From Deltaproteobacteria bacterium (GTDB lineage Bacteria; Desulfobacterota; Desulfobaccia; Desulfobaccales; 0-14-0-80-60-11), in NCBI GenBank assembly GCA_021813445.1, contig JAKAKP010000113.1:1-64000 (forward strand): a stretch of DNA of 64,000 nucleotides, in the 5' to 3' direction. The notes beneath the pieces were generated by a model, which was not told where the DNA came from, did not search any database, and saw only the letters and a program-made list of their open reading frames with translations. Made by a program: the position numbers and the translations under genes. Numbering within the stretch: position 1 is the first letter of the stretch; each line of letters opens with the position of its first letter. Below are positions 28,179 to 38,048 of the stretch, in pieces.

Positions 28179-29200
28179 ATTTGTCGGGATGGTATGCCGG
28201 ATGGACGCAATTTCTGCTGTGCGGCTTGGCGATCATGGTCGCTGGAACCCAGTTAAGCCGCTACGGCGATATCCTGGCGGTCAAGACCGGTATGGGCCGC
28301 ACCTGGATGGGCCTGGTCATCATCGCCGCGGCCACCTCTCTGCCCGAACTGGCCACGGGCGCCAGTTCCATCCTCTGGGTGCAGGCCCCGGACATCACCG
28401 TGGGCGACCTTTTGGGGAGTTGCGTCTTCAATCTTTTGATTCTGGCTCTGGTGGACCTCTTATACCCCCGGGGCCCAGCCTTGACCGCGGCCGACCGGGG
28501 GCATCTGGTGGCTGCCGGGTTTGGCGTGGTCATGCTGGGAGTGGCGGTCATGGGCGTCATGGCCCATTCTCCCATCGCCTCCCTGACTTTTCTCCATGTG
28601 GGCCTCAGCAGCCTGGTGCTGGTGATTTGCTACCTGGTGGCCATGCGGGCGGTGTTCCGCTATCAACGCCGGGAACTGGCCGCTTATCAAAAGGAAAGGG
28701 AAGAGGAACCGGCGTACGAGGATGTCACCTTGAACCGGGCGCTCCTCCTTTTTGGGGTAAACGCCCTGGTGGTACTGGCGGCGGGCGTTTGGCTGGCCCG
28801 GACGGCCGCGCATCTGGCCGAACTGGCGGGCTGGCATATGTCTCTGATGGGCACCCTTTTCGTGGCCGCCTCCACCTCGCTGCCGGAGTTGGTAGTAACC
28901 CTGGGCGCGTTGCGGCTGGGGGCCATCGACCTGGCTGTGGGTAATCTCTTCGGGAGTAATTTGATCAACCTGGCGATGCTGGGGGTGATGGACATACTCT
29001 ATGTCAAGGGTCCGCTTTTGGGCCTGGCGGCCTCAGTACATGCGGTTACCGGCCTGATGGCCATCTTGATGACCGGCATAGCCTCCTTGGAACTGGCATA
29101 CCGGCCGCAAAAGAAGGCCCTGCGCTGGATGAGCACCGGCGCCTTCTTGCTGGTTTTTATTTATGCCGCCCATATTTTTGTGCAAGCTCTGGCCAGATGA
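28175..29200 (+). CDS. Sodium/calcium exchanger (CaCA) family membrane protein
   Basis: Two internally homologous repeats: [12 protein letters not shown] and [12 protein letters not shown] with [14 protein letters not shown]. Confidence 0.88.
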   Translation: MNLSGWYAGWTQFLLCGLAIMVAGTQLSRYGDILAVKTGMGRTWMGLVIIAAATSLPELATGASSILWVQAPDITVGDLLGSCVFNLLILALVDLLYPRGPALTAADRGHLVAAGFGVVMLGVAVMGVMAHSPIASLTFLHVGLSSLVLVICYLVAMRAVFRYQRRELAAYQKEREEEPAYEDVTLNRALLLFGVNALVVLAAGVWLARTAAHLAELAGWHMSLMGTLFVAASTSLPELVVTLGALRLGAIDLAVGNLFGSNLINLAMLGVMDILYVKGPLLGLAASVHAVTGLMAILMTGIASLELAYRPQKKALRWMSTGAFLLVFIYAAHIFVQALAR

Positions 29201-29270
29201 TGCCTCCGTATTCTCGGGAGGCCAATGTCTGGGCAAGTTTTCAGTCCATAATTAGGATTTGCGAGTTCTC

Positions 29271-29603
29271 ATGAGCCAGGACGTTGATTCCCCCAAGGAA
29301 GCAGGCAAAGAAGAAGGAGCCGCCGTGGCTCCCGCCGGCAAAGATGCTTCCTCGCCGGAGGCCCCGGAACCGGGCCTGAAAAAAGAATATGTGGTGGACA
29401 TCTTCCGGGACTGGTGCAAGGGCTGCGGCATTTGCGCCGCGTTTTGCCCCCGGGGCTGCATCAAGATGAACGCGGCCGGCGAGCCGGTGGTCGTCGACGC
29501 CAAGCGCTGCACCGGCTGCGGCTGGTGCGAACTGCACTGCCCGGACTTCGCCATCTGTGTGAAGGAACTGGCGGCCAAGAAAAAGGCCGAAGAGGCGGAC
29601 TGA
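29271..29603 (+). CDS. korD: 4Fe-4S ferredoxin delta subunit of 2-oxoacid:acceptor oxidoreductase
   Basis: CKGCGICAAFCPRGC and CTGCGWCELHCPDFAI; precedes korA. Confidence 0.9.
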   Translation: MSQDVDSPKEAGKEEGAAVAPAGKDASSPEAPEPGLKKEYVVDIFRDWCKGCGICAAFCPRGCIKMNAAGEPVVVDAKRCTGCGWCELHCPDFAICVKELAAKKKAEEAD

Positions 29604-29614
29604 AATGAGAAAGA

Positions 29615-29740
29615 TTCACCACCAAGACACTAAGACACAAAGGTGCACAGAGGAAATGCATTTGTGCCTTGGCAGAGCCAAGACACAAACATATTTTTTC
29701 TTTGTGCCTCTTGGTGTTCTTTGTGTCTTGGTGGTTAGTC
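29615..29740. repeat. CACAGAG-type nested inverted repeat, copy 2
   Basis: ttcaccaccaagacactaagacacaaaggtgcacagagg / tttgtgcctcttggtgttctttgtgtcttggtgg; core tttgtgccttggc-aga-gccaagacacaaa. Confidence 0.88.
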
Positions 29741-29760
29741 TTTAAATCATTAGAGAACTT

Positions 29761-30909
29761 ATGGATACTGCCACCGGACAACCCCGACTGCTCCAAGGCA
29801 ATGAAGCCGTGGTGGAAGGCGCGCTCTACGCGGGCTGCCGCTTCTTTGCAGGCTATCCCATCACCCCGGCCACGGAAATCAGCGAAGCCATGGCTTTACG
29901 TCTGCCGGCCGTGGATGGCACCTTCATCCAGATGGAGGACGAGATCGCGTCCATGGGCGCGATCATCGGTGCGTCCCTGGCCGGGGCCAAGGCCATGACC
30001 GCCACCAGCGGCCCCGGCTTTTCGCTGATGCAGGAAAACCTTGGTTTCGGCGTCATCGCCGAGGTGCCCTGCGTCATCGTCGACGTTATGCGAGGGGGGC
30101 CGTCCACCGGGTTGCCCACCCATGTGAGCCAGGGGGACGTGCAGCAGGCCCGCTGGGGCACCCACGGCGACCACCCCATCATCGTCCTGAGTGCGGCCAC
30201 CACCTGGGAATGCTTTGAGCTCACGGTCAAGGCCTTCAATTTCGCGGAAAAATACCGCACCCCGGTGATTCTCTTGACCGACGAAGTGGTGGGCCACACC
30301 CGGGAAAAGATCGTACTGCCCCCGCCAGGGGCCCTGGAGGTGGTGGATCGCCCTAAGCCCACGGTGCCCCCGGACTGGTACATCCCTTATGCGGACACCG
30401 CCAGCGGGGTCCCGCCCATGGGCATCTTCGGGGATGGCTACCGCTACCACGTCACCGGCCTGACCCACGACGTGCGGGGCTTTCCCACGGAGCGGGCCGA
30501 CGAGATCGTGCCCTTTCTGAACCGGCTCTTCCGCAAGATCAACCAGCACTTCCACGAGATCATGCTGGTCCAGGAAGAACTGGCGGCGGATGCCGAGGTG
30601 CTGGTCATCGCCTACGGCTCCGTAGCCCGCTCGGCCAGGCGGGCGGTGCGGGAGGCTCGGGAGCAAGGCATCAAGGCGGGCCTGCTGCAACTGGTCACCC
30701 TCTGGCCTTTCCCCCGGCAACTGGTAGAGCCGCATCTTAAGCGGGTCAAGGCCGTGCTGGTGCCGGAGCTGAATCTGGGCCAGATGTCCCGGGAGGTGAA
30801 GCGGGTGAACCAAGGGTTGACCCGGGTGGAGACCTTGAACCGGATCGATGGGGGTTTGATCACGCCGGGGGAGATTGTGGAGAGGTTGACGAAGTTGCAG
30901 GGTGCGTAG
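29761..30909 (+). CDS. korA: 2-oxoacid:acceptor (2-oxoglutarate:ferredoxin) oxidoreductase alpha subunit
   Basis: GNEAVVEGALYAGCRFFAGYPITPATEISE; TATSGPGFSLMQENLG. Confidence 0.93.
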   Translation: MDTATGQPRLLQGNEAVVEGALYAGCRFFAGYPITPATEISEAMALRLPAVDGTFIQMEDEIASMGAIIGASLAGAKAMTATSGPGFSLMQENLGFGVIAEVPCVIVDVMRGGPSTGLPTHVSQGDVQQARWGTHGDHPIIVLSAATTWECFELTVKAFNFAEKYRTPVILLTDEVVGHTREKIVLPPPGALEVVDRPKPTVPPDWYIPYADTASGVPPMGIFGDGYRYHVTGLTHDVRGFPTERADEIVPFLNRLFRKINQHFHEIMLVQEELAADAEVLVIAYGSVARSARRAVREAREQGIKAGLLQLVTLWPFPRQLVEPHLKRVKAVLVPELNLGQMSREVKRVNQGLTRVETLNRIDGGLITPGEIVERLTKLQGA

Positions 30910-30953
30910 GACGCTCCTTGCACTACTTGGGAAGAGTTTAAGAAGGCAAGACC

Positions 30954-31256
30954 ATGGGGCGTTTAAGAATTACAATCAGCCAGGAAAAGCTGGCCGAATT
31001 CTGCCGACGACACCACATCCAGAAGCTATCTTTTTTCGGTTCAGTGCTCAGGGATGATTTCCGGGCCGATAGCGATATTGACGTACTGGTGGAATTCTCA
31101 CCGGGACATGCGCCTGGCCTGGCTTTCTTCGGCATGGAAGAGGAACTGGCGGCAATTCTGGGGCAAAAAGTAGAACTGCATACTCCCCGGTTTTTGAGCA
31201 AGTACTTCCGGGACCAGGTGGTTACTGAGGCTGAGGTTCGGTATGTCGCCTCCTAA
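30954..31256 (+). CDS. MNT-domain nucleotidyltransferase (MntA-like antitoxin)
   Basis: FFGSVLRDDFRADSDIDVLVEF (GSx10DxD). Confidence 0.88.
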   Translation: MGRLRITISQEKLAEFCRRHHIQKLSFFGSVLRDDFRADSDIDVLVEFSPGHAPGLAFFGMEEELAAILGQKVELHTPRFLSKYFRDQVVTEAEVRYVAS

Positions 31257-31593
31257 GGACCTGATTCGTTTGCAACACATGCTTGATTATTCCCGGGAAG
31301 CCTTGGAATTGATCCAGAAAAAGTCCCGGAAAGACTTGGATTCTGACCGCGTCTTGGGTCTGGCTTTAGTCCGCCTCCTGGAGATGATCGGCGAAGCGGC
31401 CAACAGGGTTTCCCCCGAGTATCAATCTACCTATATGTCAATTCCTTGGACGCAGATTATCGGTCTTCGTAATCGGCTCATTCATGGCTATGATGCCGTG
31501 GACATGGACATTCTTTGGGAAATCCTGAGCCAGGACCTGCCAGTTCTCGTTGCGGAATTGGAAAGTATCGTCTTAAGAACCAGCGACACCTGA
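31243..31593 (+). CDS. HEPN-domain RNase-like toxin (HepT/DUF86)
   Basis: RNRLIHGYDAVDMDILWEIL contains RX4HXY; overlaps the MNT gene by 14 bp. Confidence 0.88.
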   Translation: MSPPKDLIRLQHMLDYSREALELIQKKSRKDLDSDRVLGLALVRLLEMIGEAANRVSPEYQSTYMSIPWTQIIGLRNRLIHGYDAVDMDILWEILSQDLPVLVAELESIVLRTSDT

Positions 31594-31658
31594 CATTAAA
31601 TTAATGCGGGGCGGGGCGCACCCTACCTGACCGGTAACTAGAGAAAAGGAGAAAGCCC

Positions 31659-31823
31659 GTGGTCACGGTAGTCTGGGAGGAAGTCAAGCAGGAAGGCATC
31701 AGCTGGATTGCCAAGAGGTGGCTTTATCGGGCCAAGGTCCCCGGCGGCTGGCTGGTGCGGACGCAGACGTCGGATTCGGACTTCATCGTCTTCCTGCCGG
31801 ACCCGGAGCATAAATGGGAATAA
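31659..31823 (+). CDS. Small conserved-looking 54 aa protein, GTG start, not in the ORF track
   Basis: RBS agaaaaggagaaa; VVTVVWEEVKQEGISWIAKRWLYRAKVPGGWLVRTQTSDSDFIVFLPDPEHKWE. Confidence 0.5.
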   Translation: MVTVVWEEVKQEGISWIAKRWLYRAKVPGGWLVRTQTSDSDFIVFLPDPEHKWE

Positions 31824-31907
31824 TCTTAAAAAAATAAGGTGTCCAAGCAGAGCTTGGACGGATAATGGCGTCCCCAAGCGGAGCTTGGGAACGAGAAAAG
31901 AGGCCGT

Positions 31908-31966
31908 AGGGGCGGGCGTCTCGCCCGCCATAATACAGCACAGGCGAGACGCCTGTACCACCAGGC
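31908..31966. repeat. GTAGGGGCGGGCGTCTCGCCCGCC / GCACAGGCGAGACGCCTGT paired-hairpin repeat
   Basis: Same family as 25501-25560, opposite order. Confidence 0.85.
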
Positions 31967-32063
31967 AATCAGAACCCTTTTGATAGGTTAAACATCGGCG
32001 GGCACGGAGGCCCACTCCACCAAAAAAGCTGACTGCTGAGAGCTGAAAGCTGAGAGCTTAGCC

Positions 32064-32891
32064 ATGGCCGAATTCACCCAACTGATTTACAAGTACCTGC
32101 GCCACGAAAAGAAGTTCCCCCATGTCTGGTGTCCGGGGTGCGGCAACGGCATTGTCCTGGGCGCGCTGATCCGGGCCATTGGCCGCACCGGCTTCACCAA
32201 GGACGAGATCGTGCTGGTCTCCGGCATCGGCTGTTCCGGGCGCCTCAGTGTGTATGTGGATTTCAACACCCTGCACACCACCCACGGCCGGGCCCTGACC
32301 TTCGCCACCGGGGTGAAGCTGGCCAACCCCAGGCTCCAGGTCATCGTGGTCATGGGCGACGGCGACGCCACCGCCATCGGCGGCAACCACTTTATCCACG
32401 CGGCCCGGCGGAACTTGAACCTCACGGCCATCATCATCAACAACAACATCTACGGCATGACCGGCGGGCAGTACTCCCCCACCACGCCGTATGGCTCCTG
32501 GAGCACCACTGCGCCTTACGGCCATATCGAACACCCCTTTTCCATCGCCGAGCTGGCGGTGACCGCGGGTGCGGCCATGGTGGGCCGGGGCACGGTCTAC
32601 CATGCCAATCTGCTGGACCAGTTGATGGAAGCCGCCATTTTAAAGCGCGGCTTTGCGGTGGTGGAGGTCATCAGCCACTGTCATACCCAGTTCGGCCTGA
32701 AGAACAAGCTGGGCGGCCCGGTGGAGATGCTGCGCCGGCAAAAAGAAATGGCCGTGCGGGTGGAGAAGGCCCGGACCATGACGCCCGAGGAACTGGAAGG
32801 GAAAATCACCATCGGCACCCTGGTGGACCGGGACCTGCCCATCTATACCCAGGAATACCGCCGCATCCGGGAGGCGGCGAAAGGGCAATGA
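32064..32891 (+). CDS. korB: 2-oxoacid:acceptor oxidoreductase beta subunit
   Basis: WCPGCGNGIVLGALIRAI; GDGDATAIGGNHFIHAARRNLNLTAIIINNNIYGMTGGQ (TPP-binding). Confidence 0.95.
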   Translation: MAEFTQLIYKYLRHEKKFPHVWCPGCGNGIVLGALIRAIGRTGFTKDEIVLVSGIGCSGRLSVYVDFNTLHTTHGRALTFATGVKLANPRLQVIVVMGDGDATAIGGNHFIHAARRNLNLTAIIINNNIYGMTGGQYSPTTPYGSWSTTAPYGHIEHPFSIAELAVTAGAAMVGRGTVYHANLLDQLMEAAILKRGFAVVEVISHCHTQFGLKNKLGGPVEMLRRQKEMAVRVEKARTMTPEELEGKITIGTLVDRDLPIYTQEYRRIREAAKGQ

Positions 32892-33418
32892 GTACACGTT
32901 ATGAAATCAGATTGGCCGGCTCCGGCGGGCAGGGGTTGATCCTGGCGGGGATCATCCTGGCCGAAGCCGCGGGCATATACGACGGCAAGTTTGTCTGCCA
33001 GACCCAGAGCTACGGGCCCGAGGCCCGGGGCGGGGCCTCCAAAACCGAGGTGGTGATCAGCGATGAGGAGATCGACTACCCCAAGGCCATTCAGCCGGAC
33101 GTCTTGTTGGCCATGAACCAGAAGTCCCTGGACGCCTATATCGGCGGCCTGAAGCCGGAGGGCCTGCTGATTGTCGACGCCACCCTGGTGCCGGAGGTGC
33201 CCCTGGACCGGTTCGTGGCCCTCCCCTTCACCGAGATTGCCCGGGAGTTGGGGCGGGAGATGGTGGCCAATATCGTGGCCCTGGGGGCCCTGGCCGCGTT
33301 GAGCAGAGCGGTGACCCCGGAGAGCCTGGGAAAAGCGGTCCTGGCCCGGGTGCCCAAAGGCACCGAGGAACTGAACCATAAGGCTCTGGCCGCAGGTTTG
33401 GCTGCGGCCAGGCCGTAA
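32888..33418 (+). CDS. korC: 2-oxoacid:acceptor oxidoreductase gamma subunit
   Basis: From internal ATG 32888: MSTRYEIRLAGSGGQGLILAGIILAEAAGI; overlaps the korB stop (the track ORF start at 32129 is too early). Confidence 0.92.
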   Translation: MSTRYEIRLAGSGGQGLILAGIILAEAAGIYDGKFVCQTQSYGPEARGGASKTEVVISDEEIDYPKAIQPDVLLAMNQKSLDAYIGGLKPEGLLIVDATLVPEVPLDRFVALPFTEIARELGREMVANIVALGALAALSRAVTPESLGKAVLARVPKGTEELNHKALAAGLAAARP

Positions 33419-33488
33419 GTCCGGAGCGGGGTGAGCCCCTAGCCCTGGCCGCGGTGGATAAGCAAGCTAGTTAGAGGTGGATAGACCC

Positions 33489-35405
33489 ATGAACAGACTG
33501 CTGCGCCTGAACATCTTCGGCCTGGTGCTGATTTTCTGCCTCCTGTCAGGTGGCGGTGCGGCCCAAGGGCAGCCCCCTCTAGGTCCGCTCAATCCCGCGG
33601 AGACCTGGGTCTTGCAGCAGTTGGCCGCAGGCCGGAATGCGGACTTAAAGGAGCGGTTCGGCGAGGATGCGGGCGCCCGCATCCTCCGGGGCCAGTTTGT
33701 GGAGACCTTGCTCACTGACGGCTTTTCCGGCTTCAAGGCGCCCCGGGCCGGGATTTTCCTGCTCCATGCCATCATTCCCGATACCTTGAACCTGCAGTAC
33801 GCGCAGGTGAACCATGCGGTCTTCCTGGTGGACTGTCAGTTTCAAGGGCTGGTGACCTTCAACGGCAGCCATTTCACCAAAACCATAAGGATGGAACAAG
33901 CGGTTTTTGCCCAGCCGGCCGACTTCCACCAGCTCAAAGTTGATCTGGACGCCTTCTTTGGGGACGCCGTCTTTCAGGGGCCGGTGGATTTCGGCGCGGC
34001 CCAGGTCGAAGGGAATTTGGTTTTCCAGGGTTCCAGGTTTACCAGGAAAGGCCTGGTGGTCAATTTTAACGGGCTCAAGGTGGGAGGGAGCCTTTCTTTA
34101 AAGAATGCGGATTTTGCGGGCGGCCTGGACCTGACCGGCTCCAAGCTGGGAGCCGAACTCGATGCCCGGGGCGCCAGGTTTGCCAATCCTGAGAAAAACA
34201 TAAGTTTCACCGCTGTGAAAGTAGGCCTGGCAGCCAGCTTCGACCAGGCCCTCTTCCAAGGGCCGGTGTCATTGGCGGACGGGGAGATCAGCGGCACCCT
34301 GTCGGCGGTGGGCACCAGGTTCGAATCTACCGGACAGCAGGTCCTGTTAACCGGCCTCAAGGTGGGTTCCGCCGCGCTTTTTAACCGCACCGTTTTTAAA
34401 GGCCCGGTGAACTTCGGTAACAGCGCCATCGCCGGCAGCCTCTACGTCGTGGAGGCCCGCTTTGAAGATAAAAAGCAGCCGCCTAAATTTGACGGCCTGA
34501 AGGTGGACAATTTCGCCTCTTTCTGGGACACGGTCTTCCAGGGCGGCATCTCCATGATCAGGGCCAGTTTCAAAAATCTGATGTTCGCGGGCAGCGCCGC
34601 CGCCAAGTTGACTTACCCCATGGTGAATCTCGACGGGGCGCTGGTGGATTACAGCCTGATCCTCGGCGACTTAACCCTGGAGACATTGCAGGCCACCCGG
34701 CTGCAGGTCAAGGGCCCGACCATCCTGAAAAATCTGAAAATTGCCCAAAAAGCCGATCTGCGGGACAGCAACCTTTATTCCCTGAAAATGATCAATGTCA
34801 CCTGGCCGCAGCATGCAGATCAGGTGTGGCTGGAAGGACTGATCTATCAGAATCTGAGCGCGGGCGAGGGCCCCCGGGATTGGACCAAGCTCCTGGCCTG
34901 GATTAACGACAGCCGTCTGGACACCCGGAATTACACCCAGTTGGAAACCTTCTTCCGGCAGGGCGGCTACCCGGACCGGGCCGATACCGTCTATATCCAG
35001 GGGCGCCGCCGGGTGGCCCTGGACCAGTGGTGGCGGCCGTCCCACCTTGCGACCCTAATCTTTTGGGACGGCCTGGCGGGCTATGGCAAGAAACCGGCCC
35101 GCACCTTCTGGCTCAGCCTGCTCATTGTCCTGGTGGGGACCCTGTTTTTTGATCCCAAGAACTTCGACCCCTCTTTCCTGGGGGGCTGGACCTGGCTGTT
35201 GAACGGCAATGTCTGGAGGACCCGGGTGGTAAGATTTTTCTTAAGCCTGGACGAATTCCTGCCGGGGGTGGACCTGGGCCTGGCCCGACTGTGGCAGATG
35301 AATAAGATTTCGTATCCCACGCTGCTCTACTACCACTTTCACAAGATCAGCGGCTGGATCCTGGTGCCCATCGCCCTGGCCGCGGTGTTTTCGCAGTTTA
35401 AATAG
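33489..35405 (+). CDS. Secreted/periplasmic solenoid-repeat protein with C-terminal TM segments
   Basis: Signal-like MNRLLRLNIFGLVLIFCLLSGGGAAQG; 47-residue repeats of form xxGLKVGxxxxFxxxxFxGPVxxxxxxIxGxLxxxxxRFE; hydrophobic C-terminus. Confidence 0.7.
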   Translation: MNRLLRLNIFGLVLIFCLLSGGGAAQGQPPLGPLNPAETWVLQQLAAGRNADLKERFGEDAGARILRGQFVETLLTDGFSGFKAPRAGIFLLHAIIPDTLNLQYAQVNHAVFLVDCQFQGLVTFNGSHFTKTIRMEQAVFAQPADFHQLKVDLDAFFGDAVFQGPVDFGAAQVEGNLVFQGSRFTRKGLVVNFNGLKVGGSLSLKNADFAGGLDLTGSKLGAELDARGARFANPEKNISFTAVKVGLAASFDQALFQGPVSLADGEISGTLSAVGTRFESTGQQVLLTGLKVGSAALFNRTVFKGPVNFGNSAIAGSLYVVEARFEDKKQPPKFDGLKVDNFASFWDTVFQGGISMIRASFKNLMFAGSAAAKLTYPMVNLDGALVDYSLILGDLTLETLQATRLQVKGPTILKNLKIAQKADLRDSNLYSLKMINVTWPQHADQVWLEGLIYQNLSAGEGPRDWTKLLAWINDSRLDTRNYTQLETFFRQGGYPDRADTVYIQGRRRVALDQWWRPSHLATLIFWDGLAGYGKKPARTFWLSLLIVLVGTLFFDPKNFDPSFLGGWTWLLNGNVWRTRVVRFFLSLDEFLPGVDLGLARLWQMNKISYPTLLYYHFHKISGWILVPIALAAVFSQFK

Positions 35406-35432
35406 CTTGCAAGCTAGAAGCAAGAGGCTGAT

Positions 35433-36746
35433 ATGGGTGATCTTTTAGGATATTTGGCACAGATCATTTTCGGGGTGCGGGACAAGCTCTGCGCCGGAGC
35501 CTGCGACCCCAACATCCTGTATCAACTCCTGGTTGTGGCTCTAGTCTTTCTGGGGATGTTCCTGTTGCGCAACCGGGCCCGGCGGGGCATGGCCCGCCTG
35601 CTTGAGGACATCCTGCCGGGAGAGAAACACCATCTGGGCCAAATCAAAGCCAAGCTGGCCGAAATCGCCGCGCCCCTGGCCGCAGCCCTTCTCTTGGGCA
35701 TAATCTCCCTGGTCGCCAAGCATGGGCATTGGGGGTTCCAGGTAATTTACGCCGCCGGGGACCTCATGTGGGCCTGGGTCATCATCCGCCTGCTCACCGG
35801 GCTGCTGATCAGCCCCGCCTGGTCCAAACCCTTCGCCATCCTGATCATGACGGTAGCGGCCATGGACATCGTCGGGGTCCTGGCCCCCACCATCAAGGTG
35901 CTGGATCAGGTAGGCTTCCATCTGGGCCAGGCGCGCCTGTCTCTATGGGTCATCATTAAGACCGCGATCATGCTGGCGTTGCTCCTGCCTGTTTCCCGCT
36001 GGTTATGCCAGGTCCTGGAGCACCGCATCGAGCAGGTTTCCCGCCTGAGTCCCCGGATTCAGGTGTTGCTGGTCAAGCTCACCAAGACCGGCATCTATAC
36101 CCTGGCCATCCTGGTGGCCTTACGCAGCGTGGGGTTTGACTTCAGTCTGCTGGCGGTATTCAGCGGCGCGGTGGGCCTGGGCGTGGGCTTCGGCCTCCAG
36201 AAAGTCGTGTCCAACCTGGTGAGCGGGGTGATCATTTTGATGGACAACTCCATCCGCCCCGGCGATGTCATCGAAGTAGGGGGGGTCTTCGGCTGGATCG
36301 AGTCCCTCCATTCCCGCTTTATTTCGGTGATCACCCGGGACGGCACCTCGTTTCTGATCCCCAATGATGATCTGATCTCCAATAAGGTCATCAACTGGTC
36401 TTTCAGCGGCCCGGGCATCCGTTTGAAGATCCCGGTGGGCATCTCCTACGCCTCGGATGTGCATCAGGCCATGTCCCTGATGATGGCCGCCGCGGCGGAA
36501 TTCCCCCGCATCTTGACGAATCCCCAGCCTGCGGCCCGCCTGGTGGGCTTCGGGGACAGCGCCATCAACCTGGACCTGCGGATTTGGATCAAGGACCCGG
36601 AACACGGGGTGACCAATATCAAGAGCTCGGTGCAACTGAAAATCTGGGACCTGTTCAAACAGAACGGTATCGAATTCCCCTTCCCGCAGCATGACCTCCA
36701 TCTCAAGACCCCCAAGGAACTCACGGTGCGGGTGAAGGAACACTGA
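35433..36746 (+). CDS. MscS-family mechanosensitive ion channel
   Basis: AVFSGAVGLGVGFGLQKVVSNLVSGVIILMDNSIRPGDVIEVGGVFGWIESLHSRF. Confidence 0.93.
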   Translation: MGDLLGYLAQIIFGVRDKLCAGACDPNILYQLLVVALVFLGMFLLRNRARRGMARLLEDILPGEKHHLGQIKAKLAEIAAPLAAALLLGIISLVAKHGHWGFQVIYAAGDLMWAWVIIRLLTGLLISPAWSKPFAILIMTVAAMDIVGVLAPTIKVLDQVGFHLGQARLSLWVIIKTAIMLALLLPVSRWLCQVLEHRIEQVSRLSPRIQVLLVKLTKTGIYTLAILVALRSVGFDFSLLAVFSGAVGLGVGFGLQKVVSNLVSGVIILMDNSIRPGDVIEVGGVFGWIESLHSRFISVITRDGTSFLIPNDDLISNKVINWSFSGPGIRLKIPVGISYASDVHQAMSLMMAAAAEFPRILTNPQPAARLVGFGDSAINLDLRIWIKDPEHGVTNIKSSVQLKIWDLFKQNGIEFPFPQHDLHLKTPKELTVRVKEH

Positions 36747-36833
36747 CAGGAGGCCCGATTGCGGGCAGCGTGGGTTTCTGGACCCAGTGTCAAACAGTGA
36801 ATCGGTAATCAAAATTGGTGAAGGGGGAATTAT

Positions 36834-37901
36834 ATGCTCAAAGAAGCCATCTATAAGGTAGTCACCCGCGAGGATTTGACGGAAGAGGAGATGACCCGGG
36901 CCATGGAGGTGATCATGACCGGGGAGGCCACCGAGGCCCAGATCGGGGCCTTTATCACCGCCCTGCGCATGAAGGGAGAAACCGTCCCGGAGATCACGGC
37001 CGCGGCCAAGGTGATGCGGGCCAAGGCCACCCAGATCCCGGTGGGCAACGGCCTGGTGGACCTGGACCGGGACGAGATCAACGTGGACCTGGAAACCGTG
37101 GTGGACACCTGCGGCACCGGCGGCGACGCCACCCACACCTTCAACGTCTCCACCATCACCGCGTTTGTGGCGGCCGGCGCGGGGCTGAAGGTGGCCAAAC
37201 ACGGCAACCGCGCGGTCTCCTCCCGCTGCGGCTCCGCGGACGTGATCGAGGCCCTGGGGATCAACCTGGCCCTGACCCCGGAACAGGTGGGCCAATGCGT
37301 CAATGAGGTGGGCATCGGCTTCCTCTTCGCGCCCCAGCTCCACGGGGCCATGCGCTACGCCATCGGCCCCCGGCGGGAGATCGGCATCCGCACCATCTTC
37401 AACATCCTGGGGCCGCTCACCAACCCCGCGGAGGCCAACGTCCAGGTGCTGGGGGTCTATGACGCGGCGCTCACCGAGCCCCTGGCCCAGGTGCTGGGCC
37501 GCCTGGGCTCCCGCAGCGCCTTCGTGGTCTTCGGCGAGGGCTCCTTTGATGAAATCAGCATCGTCGGCCCCACCCGGGTGAGCCAGCTCCAGGACGGGAA
37601 GGTGCGGACTTATAACATCGCGCCGGAGGATTTCGGCCTGCCGCGGGCCAAGCTGGAAGAGATCAAAGGCGGAGACGTCTTCGAGAACGCCCGCATCGTC
37701 CGCCAGGTGCTCAAAGGCGGCGGCGGCCCCAAGGAAGACATGGTGGCCCTGAACGCGGCCGCGGTCTTTATCGCCGCGGGCCTGAGCCAGGATTTCCCCG
37801 GGGGCATCAAGCTGGCCCGGGAGAGCATCAACTCCGGCAAGGCCCTGGGCAAGCTGGAGGCCTTGATCGCGAAGAGCAAAGGCTTTGGGGGAAAAGATTA
37901 A
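36834..37901 (+). CDS. trpD: Anthranilate phosphoribosyltransferase
   Basis: [52 protein letters not shown]. Confidence 0.96.
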   Translation: MLKEAIYKVVTREDLTEEEMTRAMEVIMTGEATEAQIGAFITALRMKGETVPEITAAAKVMRAKATQIPVGNGLVDLDRDEINVDLETVVDTCGTGGDATHTFNVSTITAFVAAGAGLKVAKHGNRAVSSRCGSADVIEALGINLALTPEQVGQCVNEVGIGFLFAPQLHGAMRYAIGPRREIGIRTIFNILGPLTNPAEANVQVLGVYDAALTEPLAQVLGRLGSRSAFVVFGEGSFDEISIVGPTRVSQLQDGKVRTYNIAPEDFGLPRAKLEEIKGGDVFENARIVRQVLKGGGGPKEDMVALNAAAVFIAAGLSQDFPGGIKLARESINSGKALGKLEALIAKSKGFGGKD

Positions 37902-37905
37902 AAAA

Positions 37906-38033
37906 TTTACCACAAAGACACAAAGACACAGAGGTCCACAGAGGAAAGATTTTTTTTGCCTTGGCATAGCCAAGGCAAAAATAAATCCCTACTCTGTGAT
38001 TCTCTGTGCTCTCTGTGTCTCTGTGGTTAAGTC
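37906..38033. repeat. CACAGAG-type nested inverted repeat, copy 3
   Basis: Core tttttgccttggc-ata-gccaaggcaaaaa between accacaaagacacaaagacacagagg and ctctgtgctctctgtgtctctgtggt. Confidence 0.9.
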
Positions 38034-38048
38034 TTTGAAAAGGTGAAG

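Noticed and set aside
36120-37973. 617-aa minus-strand ORF
   Set aside because: Antisense shadow of mscS/trpD in GC-rich DNA; low-complexity His/Gly/Gln composition with no recognisable domain.
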